Source: Adiantum capillus-veneris (taxonomy: Eukaryota > Streptophyta > Polypodiopsida > Polypodiales > Pteridaceae). Taken from it: a stretch of DNA of 64,000 nucleotides. Both the position numbers and the translations under genes were made by a program. Positions within the stretch are counted from its first letter, which is position 1. The number at the start of each line of letters is the position of its first letter. The stretch covers positions 7,929,026 through 7,993,025 of the forward strand of contig CM043959.1 of assembly GCA_014529385.2 (NCBI GenBank), in the 5' to 3' direction. The notes below the pieces were generated by a model. It was not told the DNA's origin and did no database searches. It saw only the letters and a program-made list of their open reading frames with translations. Below, piece after piece: positions 33,189-45,132 of this stretch.

Positions 33189-35120
33189 ATGGAGATGCCA
33201 GAGCAATTAAAGCAGTTTATTGATGATTTCAATTCAAATGGATTTGATAAAAATATAGCAGTTGCAGATTTGCCAAAAATGATGGAATTGGTTCAAGGGT
33301 ATCTGCAGGAAGCAAAATCCATGCAGATAAAAAAGCAGATTGATGATGCTGTAGAGCTAGCACTTGATGTTGTTTGGGAGCAGTATTATAATTTTCAAGG
33401 ATATGATCCAGAAGGTTTTATTGCATGTTATGAAGCTGAGATGAAGAGCCGAAATGTTCTAGAAGATCGGATGATTGCAGCTTTTAAGGAGGTTGTAAAC
33501 TCGGATTTTAAAATGCAGGTTTAAGAACTGGTAGAAGAATATCCCACACGGTGGGAGTATTTTGCAGAGGAATTTATTTACAAAAGCTCAAAGATTCTAG
33601 ATCGGGACATAAAGGAGATTACTGAACGAAATAAGGTTGTCTTCAGTAAAGGTGAAGGGGATCAGATGCGGATCCTCAACTATGATGAATTCTGGGAGCA
33701 TATTTCTGCAAGAAGTAAAGCCAAAGAGAATGCTAAGCTGGAAGTAGCAGATTCAGTTTCAGAGGAGCTTAATTTGAGCAGCGAAGAAAAGGTAAACAAT
33801 GAATTTAATGTTGGAACAGATTTATATGAAATTTTTTCAAAGATTGCTCGCATGGACGCTACCTCTAATAATGGTTCCAGTGAAGACATAGACTGTACAA
33901 CAAGTGGTTCACAAGCTGTTGACCTTAACATGCGTTATTCTAAAGGAGTTCATCAAGAAGATGGGCCTTTACAAGATGTTTTTAAAAATATCAGCACTAT
34001 AGGTGAGCAGGACAACATGTTTGCTGCAGATGATTGCATAAACAAAGCTATTATATACACTGTAGCTGATGAAGTGACCAAGATTGTGGACCCAACAAAG
34101 GATGAGCCTGAGGATGTCAATGAACCTACGATTGCTACTAACAATATGCTTGCAAATGTTTCTATCACAGAAGAGGATGCTATAATCGGTGAATTTTTGT
34201 CTAGATCTGAAGGAGATGTTTATGACAGTATAGAAGAGCTTTCTGATGCATATACCTCTTCAGAGAGGGTGCAAGATGAGCCTTTACAGAGCTATAATGT
34301 ATTGCTAAGTAACATGGATGCAGATGAGGAATAAGTGGATGATATCAAGGACTATGAATATTGCTTGGATCATATTGATTGTGAGCAGGTTATCGACAGG
34401 GATTTTACATCTATGCTTGTAGATGGACTGCATGAGGAGATAACTCCTACAATTTTGATTAATGTTGAGACTTCTAAGGGTGATTTTCCCGAGGATGCTA
34501 CGGAAGAAGATCTACAAGATAAAGCTGTTTTCCACGATCAAGCTGAAATCCCAACAGTCAAAAATTCATCTGATGATACATGTCGAGAGACTCCCAAATT
34601 TTTTCTTGATGGTGGCTATGAAGCTAGAGGGGGTGATGATGCTAAATCATCCTTGATACCACATAAAATGCATAGGGTTTTTCATTTGCTTGGACAATGT
34701 GCCAGATGTGGCTAGATTTGGATGCTATTCTTATTGATGCTTATGTCAGTGATGTCTTGGCTGCCAGTGAAAGGGAGTCAGATTTCTTTAATTCTTTCTG
34801 GTAACGAGCTTAAGTTGCCAATAGTTTACGGGATGTGGGTGCTGCACTATGCTTCAGGTGAAGCTCTAGTATATTGCGGAGCCCATATCTCGATGGTGTT
34901 TGATCCAAGAGATTCTAAGGATGTTCATAAGCAGAATCAATATGGATGGATACTGATCAATATGCATAGTAATTGCATGCTATTTGAACCAGGGGTAGCA
35001 TATTTGCACCAAAAATGTTTGATGTTGATTGACACAGGAAATGTATGCCCATGTGGATATTATGAAGCCCCAATGTGTGGACAATTTCTTATTATTCCAT
35101 TTGATCCTGGGGGTTACTAA
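33189..35120 (+). pseudogene. N1 acidic ORF, 643 codons with three in-frame stops
   Basis: From ATG 33189 one frame runs to TAA 35118-35120 with no frameshift and only three stops: TAA at codon 112 (33522), TAA at codon 382 (34332) and TAG at codon 509 (34713). Each could arise from a Gln codon by C to T change. The N-terminal 180 residues look helical and charged (LKQFIDDFNSNGF, YYNFQGYDPEGF, EYPTRWEYF). The middle is strongly acidic and low in structure. The C-terminal 130 residues are hydrophobic with Cys and Gly (HSNCMLFEPGVAY, CGYYEAPMCGQFL, PFDPGGY). I recognise no enzyme or gag motif and no zinc knuckle. A related C-terminal domain occurs at 62746-62991. It may be a captured host gene or a lineage-specific accessory protein. 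Confidence 0.75.
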
Positions 35121-35711
35121 AGTGCAAGTTGCAGATGTAGAGGATACTAGATGCCTGATGTAGCAGGCTGCATGATGCTAGGTTTTGTTTTCTAGATTAT
35201 GCTAAGTTAGAAGAGTGTTCCGTTATGCATTCAATAAGATAACATGGTTGGCTTCCAGCTAACTTCTCTGGATAATTGATGAAGTATCTTCACATCTTTT
35301 GAGTTGGTTGTGCTAACAGAACTTGTGGTAAAGGACTTGACGGGCATTCCGTGTGCAGACAGAGTAAGGCATACTTGAGCTTGAGAGGGTTCCTTAAAGA
35401 GATCTTAATGGTCAAGCCGTGTGCATCATTAACTGGAGCACTTGAGTCTGGTGGGGTTCACTAAACAGGTTATCCATGATTGAATGCTTTGAAGATACAG
35501 CACATACAATTTAGAGATTTTTGATGTTGGACAGCTACCTAATGATTAAGCTAGAACATTGATGATAGGGTATAAGCCTTATTTTGTTTTTCATAGGTTA
35601 GTACCAGTAATGTGAGTCTGATGATGAAAAGAACTTAAGGTACCTTTAACAGATACAGATTGAAGTGCACTTGGCATAGACCGGAGGCTGTGCAGGTTTA
35701 GAGGGGCTGGA
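35121..35711 (+). other. N1 3' untranslated stretch and polypurine tract
   Basis: No gene is seen between the ORF and the 3' LTR. The stretch ends in TTTAGAGGGGCTGGA (35697-35711), the polypurine tract, which differs by one base from that of A1. Confidence 0.7.
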
Positions 35712-37760
35712 TGTCGTGTAGCTTGGCTGCCATGAAGAGAAAAAGAGCAGAGAAATGCAAGCTAAGCTTCTTTGAAGCCTACACATTTAGTGAGCAGTGA
35801 TCAGGGCTTGTTAACAGGCCAAGCTTAATGACTAATGTATGCCTGATGAGGCTTAAAAGGGCCAACAGATGCCTTAATAATGTCAAAAATGAGTATGCTT
35901 TAAGTGAACACAGATGGAAGATTATGATCTAGAACTGCGGTGCTTGAAGTGTTCTAACGGCTTGTCTTTACGGCTCGTCGATTGGAGCTACGGTGAAGAA
36001 GTTATGGCAGTTCGAAGTTTGAGTCGATTGCAGATCCGTACCGGATTGGGCAACTACAGCTGAGGTGACAGAATTGAAGTGAATGCGTCGGGCTGAAGTG
36101 CTCAATTTTTGGAGCGCATTGGTCTTTTCAGATTAGTGATCGAAGTCCCGGCCACCAAGATATTGACCGAAAAAGATTCACATGGGGCCGATTTCGTACC
36201 GGTCCAGTTCGCTCAATCGGAGTGCCATCTGGGAGTTTTTGGGGTTCAATAGGCTGCTATAGAATATAGTGCAATTAAAAGATCAATAAGTGCTCGAGGA
36301 GCATTATGTTTGGAATGTCATCTCGTGGAATGCAATGATTACGGGATAAACCCAACAGAGGCAGGGCCAAGAAATTGGTTATTTTGAGCAGATGCGAAAG
36401 CAATCACTTATACTTGCATCTAAATGGCCGTGGCAATGTCTGCAACACTGAAACGGGCAACAAAAACTCACAATGATAATGTTAGTTGGTGACTAGTGGC
36501 GCCTTTACGAAAGCAGGATATGCGTATCAAATGTGGTAAAGGCGCATGATATGCGTATCAAATGTGGTGCCCTTTACTATGAAGTTGTGGCCGCCCAAGG
36601 CAAAGAGGCCGCCCTCCCTTAACATTGTAAGGTGAGGCCGCCCAATGCCCAAGGGCAACCAAATTTTAAGGCCGCTCATGATGAGGTCCAAAGGCCATTT
36701 CCCGCCCAATTAAGCTGGCCGCCCAATTAAAGGGCATGGCCATGGACACCCAATGGGGTGAATAGTGTGAAGCCGAATAAAAAAAACCAAAGGGAGCCAT
36801 GGCGTGAGCAGCAGGGGACGGCGCAGGCAGCAAGAGAGAAGCTCGCGCTGGGCTGGATATAGCTTGGCCGAGCTCGGAGGTGAAACGAAAGTGGGAGAGC
36901 AGGCCAAGGCGGTACTTTTTGGTGCTAATCGCAGAGAATTTCATGCACCTCGCTTCTGTCACTTGACACATCATCGGTTTGTTTCTCGCGCCACGTCAAT
37001 GACGCCAGCGCCATTGCAAAAAGAAGGCACACTATTAATAGTGGGTCTTTTGCATGAGGTTATTGGCAAGCCAACGAGGGCAAGAGTTGCATGGGAAGAA
37101 GGAGCAACCAAGGCAAGGAGAACCAAGGGAAGAAGGTGAACGAAGCAAGAGAGGGGAAGGCTCTTGACCTCAAGCGGGGGGGGGGGGGGGGGGGGGGGGG
37201 GACTTTCCATCGCTTTTGTTCTCTCTCTGTCTCTCTCTCTCGTATTGAAGGGCGAAGAAAAGCTTGGCGAGGACCAAAGCAAGGCTCAAAGAAAGACTTG
37301 AAGGAAGGCTCTCGAAGTAGAGCTCTGATGACCGAGCAAGGCTATCTCTCTCTCTCTATGTCGACCTCAAGGAGGTTAATTGAAAGCACTCCAAGGGTTT
37401 ACGGGACGAGCAAGAAAGCAAGAAGGGTATCAAGCAGGAGATTTTGCCGGATACTTACGTACTAATCAGCTTATAAAGACTCTAATGGCGAGCATAAGTG
37501 GAAATTTTAGAGTCTTGATCTAATTTGAGAGCATTAAACTCTCCTAACTCCATTAGTGCCGTTAACGGCAACCATTTGTAATCAAAGTCCACTTCGGCTA
37601 ATCATTAGCAGTTTAAACCATTTCGGTTGTGAAGTTTAAGTATTAAAGTGTTGAAAGAATCTTTTGCCTTGTGTTGTGCGTCTTGTCACTCTTTCACACC
37701 TCCCACATCCAGAGGCTCGGCGCCTGCCTAGCTTACGTAGCGAACACATATCCCCCGACA
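35712..37760 (+). mobile_element. N1 3' LTR
   Basis: Length 2049 bases, matching the 5' LTR with scattered changes. Differences include a local duplication near 36537-36565 (ATATGCGTATCAAATGTGG repeated), a short insertion near 36710, and the expanded G run. It is followed by the ACGC duplication. Confidence 0.85.
37176..37201 (+). repeat. Uninterrupted run of 26 G
   Basis: The homologous position in the other LTR (32580-32590) has 11 G. The run lies between a Lys/Arg-codon-like purine stretch and a CT-rich stretch in both LTRs. Confidence 0.9.
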
Positions 37761-37764
37761 ACGC

Positions 37765-38003
37765 CCCTCTCAGATGGCTCTGCAAACTACCCAGAACTAG
37801 CATATATCCTACAATGGACCAATCACTATCCTATGACCGCTGCGGTGGTCTGTCTGCTAGCGTGACTCACAACTAGCAGACCCACAATCATAGTACACAT
37901 ATCGCCAAGTGTAAATTTCCAAGCAATGGATCTAGAATCTGCTTGAAAAGTGCACGCACGCGCGATTACGTGAAAACGCACTGAACCTTGCTCTGATACT
38001 AAT
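37765..38003 (-). promoter_or_regulatory. C1 leader, LTR-proximal part, and primer site
   Basis: Leader sequence that joins 31158 in the empty C1. On the minus strand TAGTATCAGAGC (38001-37990) follows the 5' LTR by two bases. It is the initiator-Met tRNA primer site TGGTATCAGAGC with one change. Confidence 0.8.
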
Positions 38004-38222
38004 TGGAGTCGCGGAGCGGAGCTTGATGGACTCACACACACACATATAGATACACAGATAGAGATCTTACACAGTAATCAAAGAATTTGTTGAAGGGTTA
38101 TCATCCAAATCTTATTATTCACACAAGTCTAAGTGAGTATATACAAAGAGTTAGTGATAAGCGAGTTAGGTGGGCGGGCGGCCATGTCCGTATAAGAGGC
38201 CACTTGGGCTTTAATCCCAACA
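38004..38222 (-). mobile_element. C1 5' LTR
   Basis: Matches 26253-26569 outside the CA tract, for example across AGAGGCCACTTGGGCTTTAA. Length 219 bases. Confidence 0.85.
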
Positions 38223-38389
38223 AGTACAACTTTTAGGTAGGACACCTGTCAATAGAAAATCCACTTCCTTTGATAACATTTCCCTCCCAGGATATAAAGG
38301 AGTATCTGCCTTTAGCACAAACACATAAGTGATCATTTCTTGGGCAGCATAGTGAGCTTCCTCATTTTGAGACCTTTCAATATGTTGCA
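38223..38389 (-). pseudogene. Inverted T1 piece 2: RNase H end and linker
   Basis: The minus strand reads HIERSQNEEAHYAAQEMI, then LYPGREMLSKEVDFLLTG and LPKS, matching T2 from HIERALNGEAHEAAQ to FLLTGIIPKE in one frame. It continues into the piece at 26252 once C1 is removed and into 46758 once V1 is removed. Confidence 0.85.
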
Positions 38390-39988
38390 TGTCATAATAA
38401 TCAATATCTAATTCTCCTAAATGATTTTCTCATATTAAACTGATCATTTAATGTGGGGAAGTGCCAGGGGAGAAAAAGCTAGAATATTGACTAAGCTAGC
38501 AGACCGGCCACAATAGGGATCCAAAGGAGGGAAAATAGGGATCCAAAGGGGAGGCCATCTGCAAAAGAGCCATGTGCAACAATGGGCTAAAAAGACCCTA
38601 AGGTTCAGCCCATTAAGACTTCCAAAATGCTAAGGTTCCAAAATTCAAAGGTTGTGTCCAAAGGTCAACCCTAGGGAAAATTGGATGCTTTGTGTGTGCC
38701 CTAAAAGTCTTTGCACATCCCTACATGGGAGGGGGCGAGCCCTAAAGTTAGGGGATGAGAGAGAAAGCTACACACACACACACACACACACACACAGGCT
38801 CCCTTTACACAAAGGGAATGAGGGACACATGTCAGCTCCCTAGGCCAGATGCCCACAAGGTGTGCCCAATTTCTATTGGATGACCCTTGAAGTGGACCAA
38901 TGAGAATCAAGCTAGAGTAAATCTAGTTTAATTAATTTAAAAACATTTAATAAAAGAAACCAATGAGAATTAAGTCTCCTAGAAGACTATTGGGCAGTCT
39001 CCCAAGGGGTCCAATGAGCATTCAAGAGCCCCATGGCTTTCCTGATTCCTATTGGCCAGGAGGCAAAGGGATCCAATGAGAGTTTAGTTTAATTATTTAA
39101 TTACCTAAAGCTCTCACAAAAGGGGAAAGGGGGACACATGTCAGAAGGCTATCACTTATGCTACTTAATTGTAATTGGCTTGACTTGGGGAGGGCCAATG
39201 AGGCTTCAGCAAGAGCAATTAGCAAGAGGGGTCACCCAAGAGAGAGAGGGGGCTGATTTTTGCAAGGCATTATCACACACACACTCACACAAGATCATGT
39301 GTGAAGAAAGATAAGACTATCTCTTCCCAAGCTTTAATGGAGAACTCATCACCTACTCCAAGCTTGTGAGATAGAAGCCTACATCAACACTCTCTTGGCA
39401 TGTGGATGCAAATCCAACCAAGAGCCAAGCTTCAATGCATGCTCATCTCCTCTACCAAGCTAATTACTAAGCTAAGCTATGCTACATATGAGTGATTATG
39501 TGAGGAGATGTACATCTTTCTCGTAAAATACTCCTTCTTCCTCTCAATCTACTCTCATACCCTGCTAGCTCTCACCATCTTCGAAGGTGTGTGAGGTCTT
39601 GGGTCTGAGAACGGGGATAATTCATATTGTTTGTTAAGTGTTTTGATTAGTGCATGAAGTTTCCATCTTCATTGCACTAGCTAGTCTTGAAGGAACACAA
39701 AGAATTGTATTGTACAATGTCTCTCTTGATGGGAGAAACCATAATACAAAGCCTTTTGGAGGGGGGACCGGCTCCATGAAAATCCGGGCCTCAATTGTTG
39801 TCAATAGCTTAATTTCTCTCTCTTTTGAAAGTATTGTCGATGCTATCTAACTAGGTGTTATGCTTTTTGTTGCTCTCTCCACCCAAGCACTCTTGTAATT
39901 CTCATTAGGAATCTATTCTAATGAAATGCCCACTATGTTCATGCTAATTTTCCGCTACACATAAGTTATTAGGCCATTAAATGTTACA
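38390..39988 (+). mobile_element. V1 5' LTR
   Basis: Starts TGTCATAAT, ends AATGTTACA, 1599 bases, with an AC tract at 38770-38796. A 66-70 codon frame near 39650 occurs in both LTRs and is not a separate gene. Confidence 0.85.
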
Positions 39989-39989
39989 T

Positions 39990-40001
39990 TGGTATCAGAG
40001 C
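39990..40001 (+). promoter_or_regulatory. V1 primer site
   Basis: TGGTATCAGAGC, one base after the LTR, the canonical initiator-Met tRNA primer site of plant LTR elements. Confidence 0.9.
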
Positions 40002-40405
40002 TCAAGGTTTCTGTTTTCATGCTAAAGAAGGGAGGTCCTCAAGCTAGCTACAAATGGTTGGTATTATTAATTGCCTGTGAGTAAGTAGAATAGGGATTTT
40101 TCAGCCTTGCAGTGCGCCTGCCTTGGTGCAGTTAACGGGGCATCACCGTCGAGAGCTATGGTCTTAATAGTGGAGTCCTATGGGGTTTGCCTACAACTTA
40201 ACCACTATTGAGCTATTAGAAGCTTGACAGGAGCCGGTGCTATTTTGGTGTCGAAAGACCCTCTCTTCTATTCCTTGCAATTAATGGTATTCGAGCCGCG
40301 GGTACAGTAGCTTGAGTGCTTTTTCTAAAGGGGTAAAGAGGAGTAGCAACTAGGGCTTGAAGTGCCAAAGTACACCTAAAAAGTTTACACCTTAAAGTTG
40401 TTAGA

Positions 40406-42778
40406 ATGGTTGAAAATAGTAAAGAGAGTGAAATTAATGTTGATAACTTTGATTTTGCTCATGAGCAAGCTACTAATGATGCTTCAATGCTTGTTAATTA
40501 TCTTGTTACTAGGCTTCAACAAGCCATGGGCAATCCATCTCTCCAAAGTGAAGTGCAACGGCAGCTTCGTGCTCATTGGATTCTCCAAGCTCATCACCAT
40601 GACGAGAGAACACTTAGGAAGCCTCCTTGTGAGACTACCAAAAGAGGTCTCTCTCCGATTCGGGAAGAAGAAGAGAATCCATATGAAGGGCTCAAGAATT
40701 TACTTCTTGACGATGCATCTCCTTCCCAAAGGAGAACTCAAGAGCCTCCACCGAAGGAACAAGAAAGAAGCGAGTCTCCTGCCACCTCGGCGGAGATGGC
40801 TCCACGAAGACGGCGGGCTAAACGCTCTCCATCACCACCAAAGCGGAGAAGACCATCGTATTCTTCTCCTCAGCACAATTCAAAGAGGGATGATAAAAAG
40901 CAAGAGAAGAAAAAGGCGAGAAAGAGGACACCCTCTTCTCCATATTCTTCATCCTCTTCCTCTCATGAAAGCTATGGTGAAGACGACAAAGATCAGGACA
41001 AGAAAAAGGCGAGAAAGAGGTCATCCTCTTCTCCACCTTCTTCAAATTCTTCACCTTCTGAAGAAAGTGATGGTGCAACTTTTGAACCATCAAAAAGAAG
41101 AGGCCATAGGAAATCCTATGCCGCATGGAAGAGGTCGTCCAAGCTGAAGAAATTCAAAGAGGGAGGGAAGAGCATGTCTTTCCTTACCTATGATGGTACC
41201 TTTGGTGCCACGGACAAAGTCTTGGCCTTTATCCAGCAATTCGATGCGGCGTTTGGAGATGAGGGCTTCACGGAATCCTCTAAGCTACGCCATGTAGCTA
41301 TGCACTTTCAAAAGTCCGCCAGACAATGGTGGTCCAGCCTACGAACCAACGGTGAAGCTCCACGAACATGGAAAGCTTTAAGAGCTTCCATTATGAAGCA
41401 GTTTTTGGCCACCGATGCCAAAGACAAAGTACTCACCGAATGGCGAAGCTTAAAGCTCTCTCCCAATGAATCCATCCACAAATATGTAGACAAGTTTTGG
41501 GACCTACAACTCAAAGCCACTGTCTTCAAAAAGTTGGATTTTGGAGAGCAAAAGCAACAATTTTGTGCGGGCTTAACCGAAGAAATGGCGGAGTATGTCA
41601 ACTCCCGAAGACCACGTACCATATCGGCGGTAATACACCACACTATGGTGGCCTCTCGAATCAATTTCCAAATGGGGGCAAAAAGAAATAATAAGCCCCC
41701 GGAAAACAAGGGTTCCAATGAGCCTAAGGGGAAGGACAATGTCCAAAAGTCTCCTAAGGGCAACTCCAACAAAGCTAAAGAGAAGGGAGTTTACAAAGGT
41801 AAGAATAAACTCTCTCCTGAAGAGCTTGAGCGTTATCGTAAGGATAATCGGTGTTTGAAGTGCGGCGAACAAGGGCATGCGTACCGCACTTGTCCCCAAA
41901 AGAACAACCGCCAAGATCCTCCTAGAGCTTCCTTGGTTGAAATCCAAGAGGAGGAGACTCACCAAACTCACCACAAAGGATCTCCTCTTTGCCATGCTTG
42001 GGGAAAGGTAAGAGAACATGATGCTTTTATTCTCTTTGACCCTGGTTCTACTCACAATTTTATATCTATAGAGTTGGCCACCAAGCTAGGAATACAATCC
42101 TACGAGATGGGAGATGTCCTACCCGCAGATGAGAAGGGTATGGTTAGGCCAAGCTCATCTCCATTTTGCTCACCTGTGCTATTAGTGAAAAATAAAGACA
42201 GCACATATCGTATGTGTGTATACTATAGAGCACTAAATAGGATCACTATCAAGAATAGGTTTCCCGTTCCACGGGTAGAAGACCTATTTGATAAGCTACA
42301 AGGATCGACCTACTTCAGAAGGATTGACCTAAAAAGTGGCTATCATCAAATAAGGATAGTTGATCAAGACATTGTAAAGACCGCATTTCGTACTACATTT
42401 GGTCTTTACGAATACATTGTCATGCCTTTTGGCTTGACACATGCACCAACCACATTCAACCGCTTGATGGAGAAGCTATTCAGGCCTCATCGAACCTTCC
42501 CTGGAGTGTTCTTTGATGATATTATCATCTACTCTAATTCATTGGAGGAACACAAGCAACACCTCCAGGTAATATTTCAAGTTTTAAGAGAGAATAAACT
42601 TTATGTTAATCGAAAGAAAAGTGAATTTTTCTTGCAAGAGATTCAGTATTTAGGTCACATTATCTCTCAAGATGGCATCCAAATGGATCCATCCAAGTTA
42701 GAGGTAATAAAAGGATGGCCTAAACCAAGGAATCTTCATGAACTAAGAAAGCTTCATAGGTATGTGTGCATACTATAG
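40406..42778 (+). pseudogene. V1 gag, protease start and reverse transcriptase in one frame
   Basis: ATG 40406 opens 790 codons. Residues 1-260 are Lys/Arg/Ser-rich and disordered. Gag follows (FDAAFGDEGFTE, RQWWSSLRT), then zinc knuckle CLKCGEQGHAYRTC near 41854-41895. The protease begins with FDPGSTHNFIS, with Pro in place of the usual Ser or Thr after the catalytic Asp. Only about 20 residues later the sequence jumps to the polymerase (MVRPSSSPFCSPVLLV), so the rest of the protease and the linker are deleted in frame near 42130. Reverse transcriptase motifs are intact (RIDLKSGYHQI, VFFDDIIIYS). The frame ends in a stop after LHRYVCIL, where a frame change occurs. Confidence 0.85.
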
Positions 42779-44777
42779 ACGCTTCATAGAAAAGTTCTCA
42801 CAAATTGTGGGACCATTACATGACCTAACAAAGAAAAGTGTTAGGTATACATGGTCTGCTAAGGAGAACAATGCTTTCTAAAAGCTTAAAGAAAAGCTTA
42901 TCTCTCAACCTGTGCTTACACTACCGGATCTCTCAAAACCATTTGAGGTCCAATGCGATGCTTGTGGTGATTGCCTTGGAGCTGTTTTGCTCCAAGAAGG
43001 GCACGCCATAGGCTATGAGAGTTGAATGCTCGACCCTGTTGAGCAAGCTCTAGGCATATACGAAAAGAAACTCCTTGCAGTTCTACATGCCTTAGACTCA
43101 TGGAAGCACTATTTATTGGGGACTCCTTTCATTCTGCGAAGGGATCACCAAAGTCTTAAGTACTTCATGATGCAGACCAAGCTCTCCGACAAACAAATGA
43201 GGTGGGCAAATTTCCTTTCGCAATTTCATTTTCATATTGCTCACATTGTTGGCAAGCATAATCAAGTAGCTGATGCACTCTCAAGACGGCCGAGAGTGAA
43301 TGCGGTTTCCATAGCAACTCACAATGATCTATCTTCAATAATACATGAGTATGCTATTGACCCCAATTTTAGAGATGTGATTTCAGCCCTTGCATTAAAA
43401 GAGAAAGAAGAACCATTTAATTTACAAGATGGTTATCTTCTCTATGGCAATAGACTATGCGTTACTAACTCACTACGTGAGAAAGTAATGTATGAATCTC
43501 ATGCTCATCTTATGCGGGGCATAGAGGGATGTCTACCTTAAAGGGAATTGAAACATATTTCTATTGGCCTACCATGAAAGTGAACATACAAGAGTATGTT
43601 TCCAAATGTGTGGTATGCCAAAAGATAAAATTTGATAGAGGGAAGCAACTTGGATTGCTTCAACCCTTGCCAATCCCTAATTCACCATGGGAGAGCATAT
43701 CCATGGATTTTATCTTTGGATTGCCTAAGTCTATCCATGGGAATACGGGAATATGGACGATAGTAGACATGTTTAGTAAACAAGCTCATTTTATACCTGT
43801 CAAAAAGACTATCAAAGCCTATCAAATGGCAACCCTCTTTATTTCACAAATTTTCAAGTACCATGGCTTGCCCATGTCCTTAGTGTCAGATAGAGATCCT
43901 AGAATGACCAGTAATTTCTGGAAGGGTCTCTTTGAGAATTTAGGAACAAGGCTAAACTTCTCTTCGGCCTATCATCCACAAACTGATGGCCAAAGTGAAA
44001 TAGCTAACCTAACCATTCTCGATCTACTAAAAGCCTATGTAACGGAAGTAGATCAAAGATCCGAATGGGAGAAGTACTTACCCTTAGTGGAGTATGCTTA
44101 CAATAACACTGTACATACTTCCACGGGAAAAGCACCTTTCGAGGTAATTGAGGGAAGATCAAAAACTCCCTTGCTACTTAAGGTACATGGGAAGATCTTC
44201 GTTGCAGATGAGTATAGCCGAGACCTACAAGAATCTTTTCAAAAGATTAAGGATGCTATCTCTATCTCATAGCAAAGGCCAAAGGCTGCTGTTGACAAGC
44301 ACAGAAGAGCCCAAGCCTTTAAAGAAAATGATTGGGTCTTGTTAAAGTTTCCCAAGTCTCGATTAAGGCACACAACGGGCAAGAATCCTACGGGTCACCA
44401 AAAGTACTATGCTAAACTAGCAAAAAGGTACTATGGTCCCTTTCAGATTCTTAGGCCAATCAATGAGATGGCCTATCAACTCAAGTTGCCCAATCATTGG
44501 CTCATACACAATGCTTTTCATGTGAGCCTATTAAAGCCTTACAAAGGAGAGCCACCTCAAGAACCAACTATTGAAGACCCACCGGAGATTGAGGACCAAG
44601 AAGAGGTGCTGTAGCCCGAGTCCATTCTCCGACATGAAGACAAGGTACTAAGAGGCGGTAAGACTATCCGACGATATCTTATTAAGTTTAAGAATTATCC
44701 TTTTGAAGATGCTAAATGGATGCAAGGCATACAATTAAAGGATAACCTAAACCTTGTCAATGCTTCCCAAGAGTAAG
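42768..44777 (+). pseudogene. V1 RNase H, integrase and chromodomain, broken
   Basis: From about 42768 the next frame carries the connection (YYRRFIEKFS), RNase H (FEVQCDACGDCLGAVLLQ, a stop at 43023, then LRRDHQSLKYF and VADALSRR). Near 43530 the frame returns to that of gag for the integrase: zinc-finger end CVVCQKIKFDRGK, core MDFIFGLPK, SDRDPRMTSNFW and HPQTDGQSE. After TAG at 44270 comes the C-terminal barrel ([15 protein letters not shown]), then TAG at 44612 and the chromodomain ILRHEDKV...YLIKFKNYP to TAA 44775. The chromodomain would direct integration toward marked chromatin. Confidence 0.85.
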
Positions 44778-45119
44778 CAAATGTACAAAATGTTAAAAAT
44801 GAACAAAGTTTCTGTCTTATAAGACTCTCTTTTTCTTTATTTGTGCACAAAAATGAAGTAGTATGCATGCTTAGATCAAGTTTGCGGAGACGACGTCTCC
44901 CAAACACCAAGTAGAGCTTGTCACTCTACTATGGAAGACTGATAGGACTAATGTGTCGACATGCTTGCGGAAGCCTCAGGCTCTCAAGCGCCAAATGGAC
45001 TAGTCATCCATTGTGGAATGATGTCGCAGGGTAACATAGGGATCCTCTACCCGCTAAGAAAAGGACTCATGAATATGCTTTATCTTCTCTACACCATAGT
45101 CGAGGACGACCATGATTTC

Positions 45120-45132
45120 AAGAGAGAGGTAA
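45120..45132 (+). promoter_or_regulatory. V1 polypurine tract
   Basis: AAGAGAGAGGTAA directly before the 3' LTR. Confidence 0.6.

Larger units (their letters stand above)
31163..37760 (+). mobile_element. Non-autonomous LTR element N1 with a private acidic ORF
   Basis: Two long direct repeats, 31163-33143 and 35712-37760, start TGTCGTG and end CCCCCRACA. They flank a 2.57-kb interior, and ACGC (31159-31162, 37761-37764) is duplicated outside. A primer-site-like sequence and a polypurine tract are in the expected places. The interior has no gag, protease, polymerase or integrase, only one 643-codon ORF with three in-frame stops. It must have depended on enzymes from another element. The polypurine tract and LTR start match A1 and A3, which points to the A lineage as helper. 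Confidence 0.85.
26253..38222 (-). mobile_element. Ty1/copia element C1, split by N1
   Basis: LTRs at 38004-38222 (5') and 26253-26569 (3') flank a copia gag-pol on the minus strand. Flanks GGTAC (26248-26252) and AGTAC (38223-38227) are a target duplication with one change. The primer site (complement of 37990-38001) and the polypurine tract (complement of 26570-26588) are in place. Without the 6.6-kb N1 insertion the element is about 5.4 kb, the usual copia size. It landed in the inverted T1 segment. Confidence 0.9.

Noticed and set aside
39650-39850. A 66-codon frame repeated at 46407-46619
   Set aside because: It lies in both V1 LTRs and is duplicated only because the LTR is. No motif or conservation argument for a protein.
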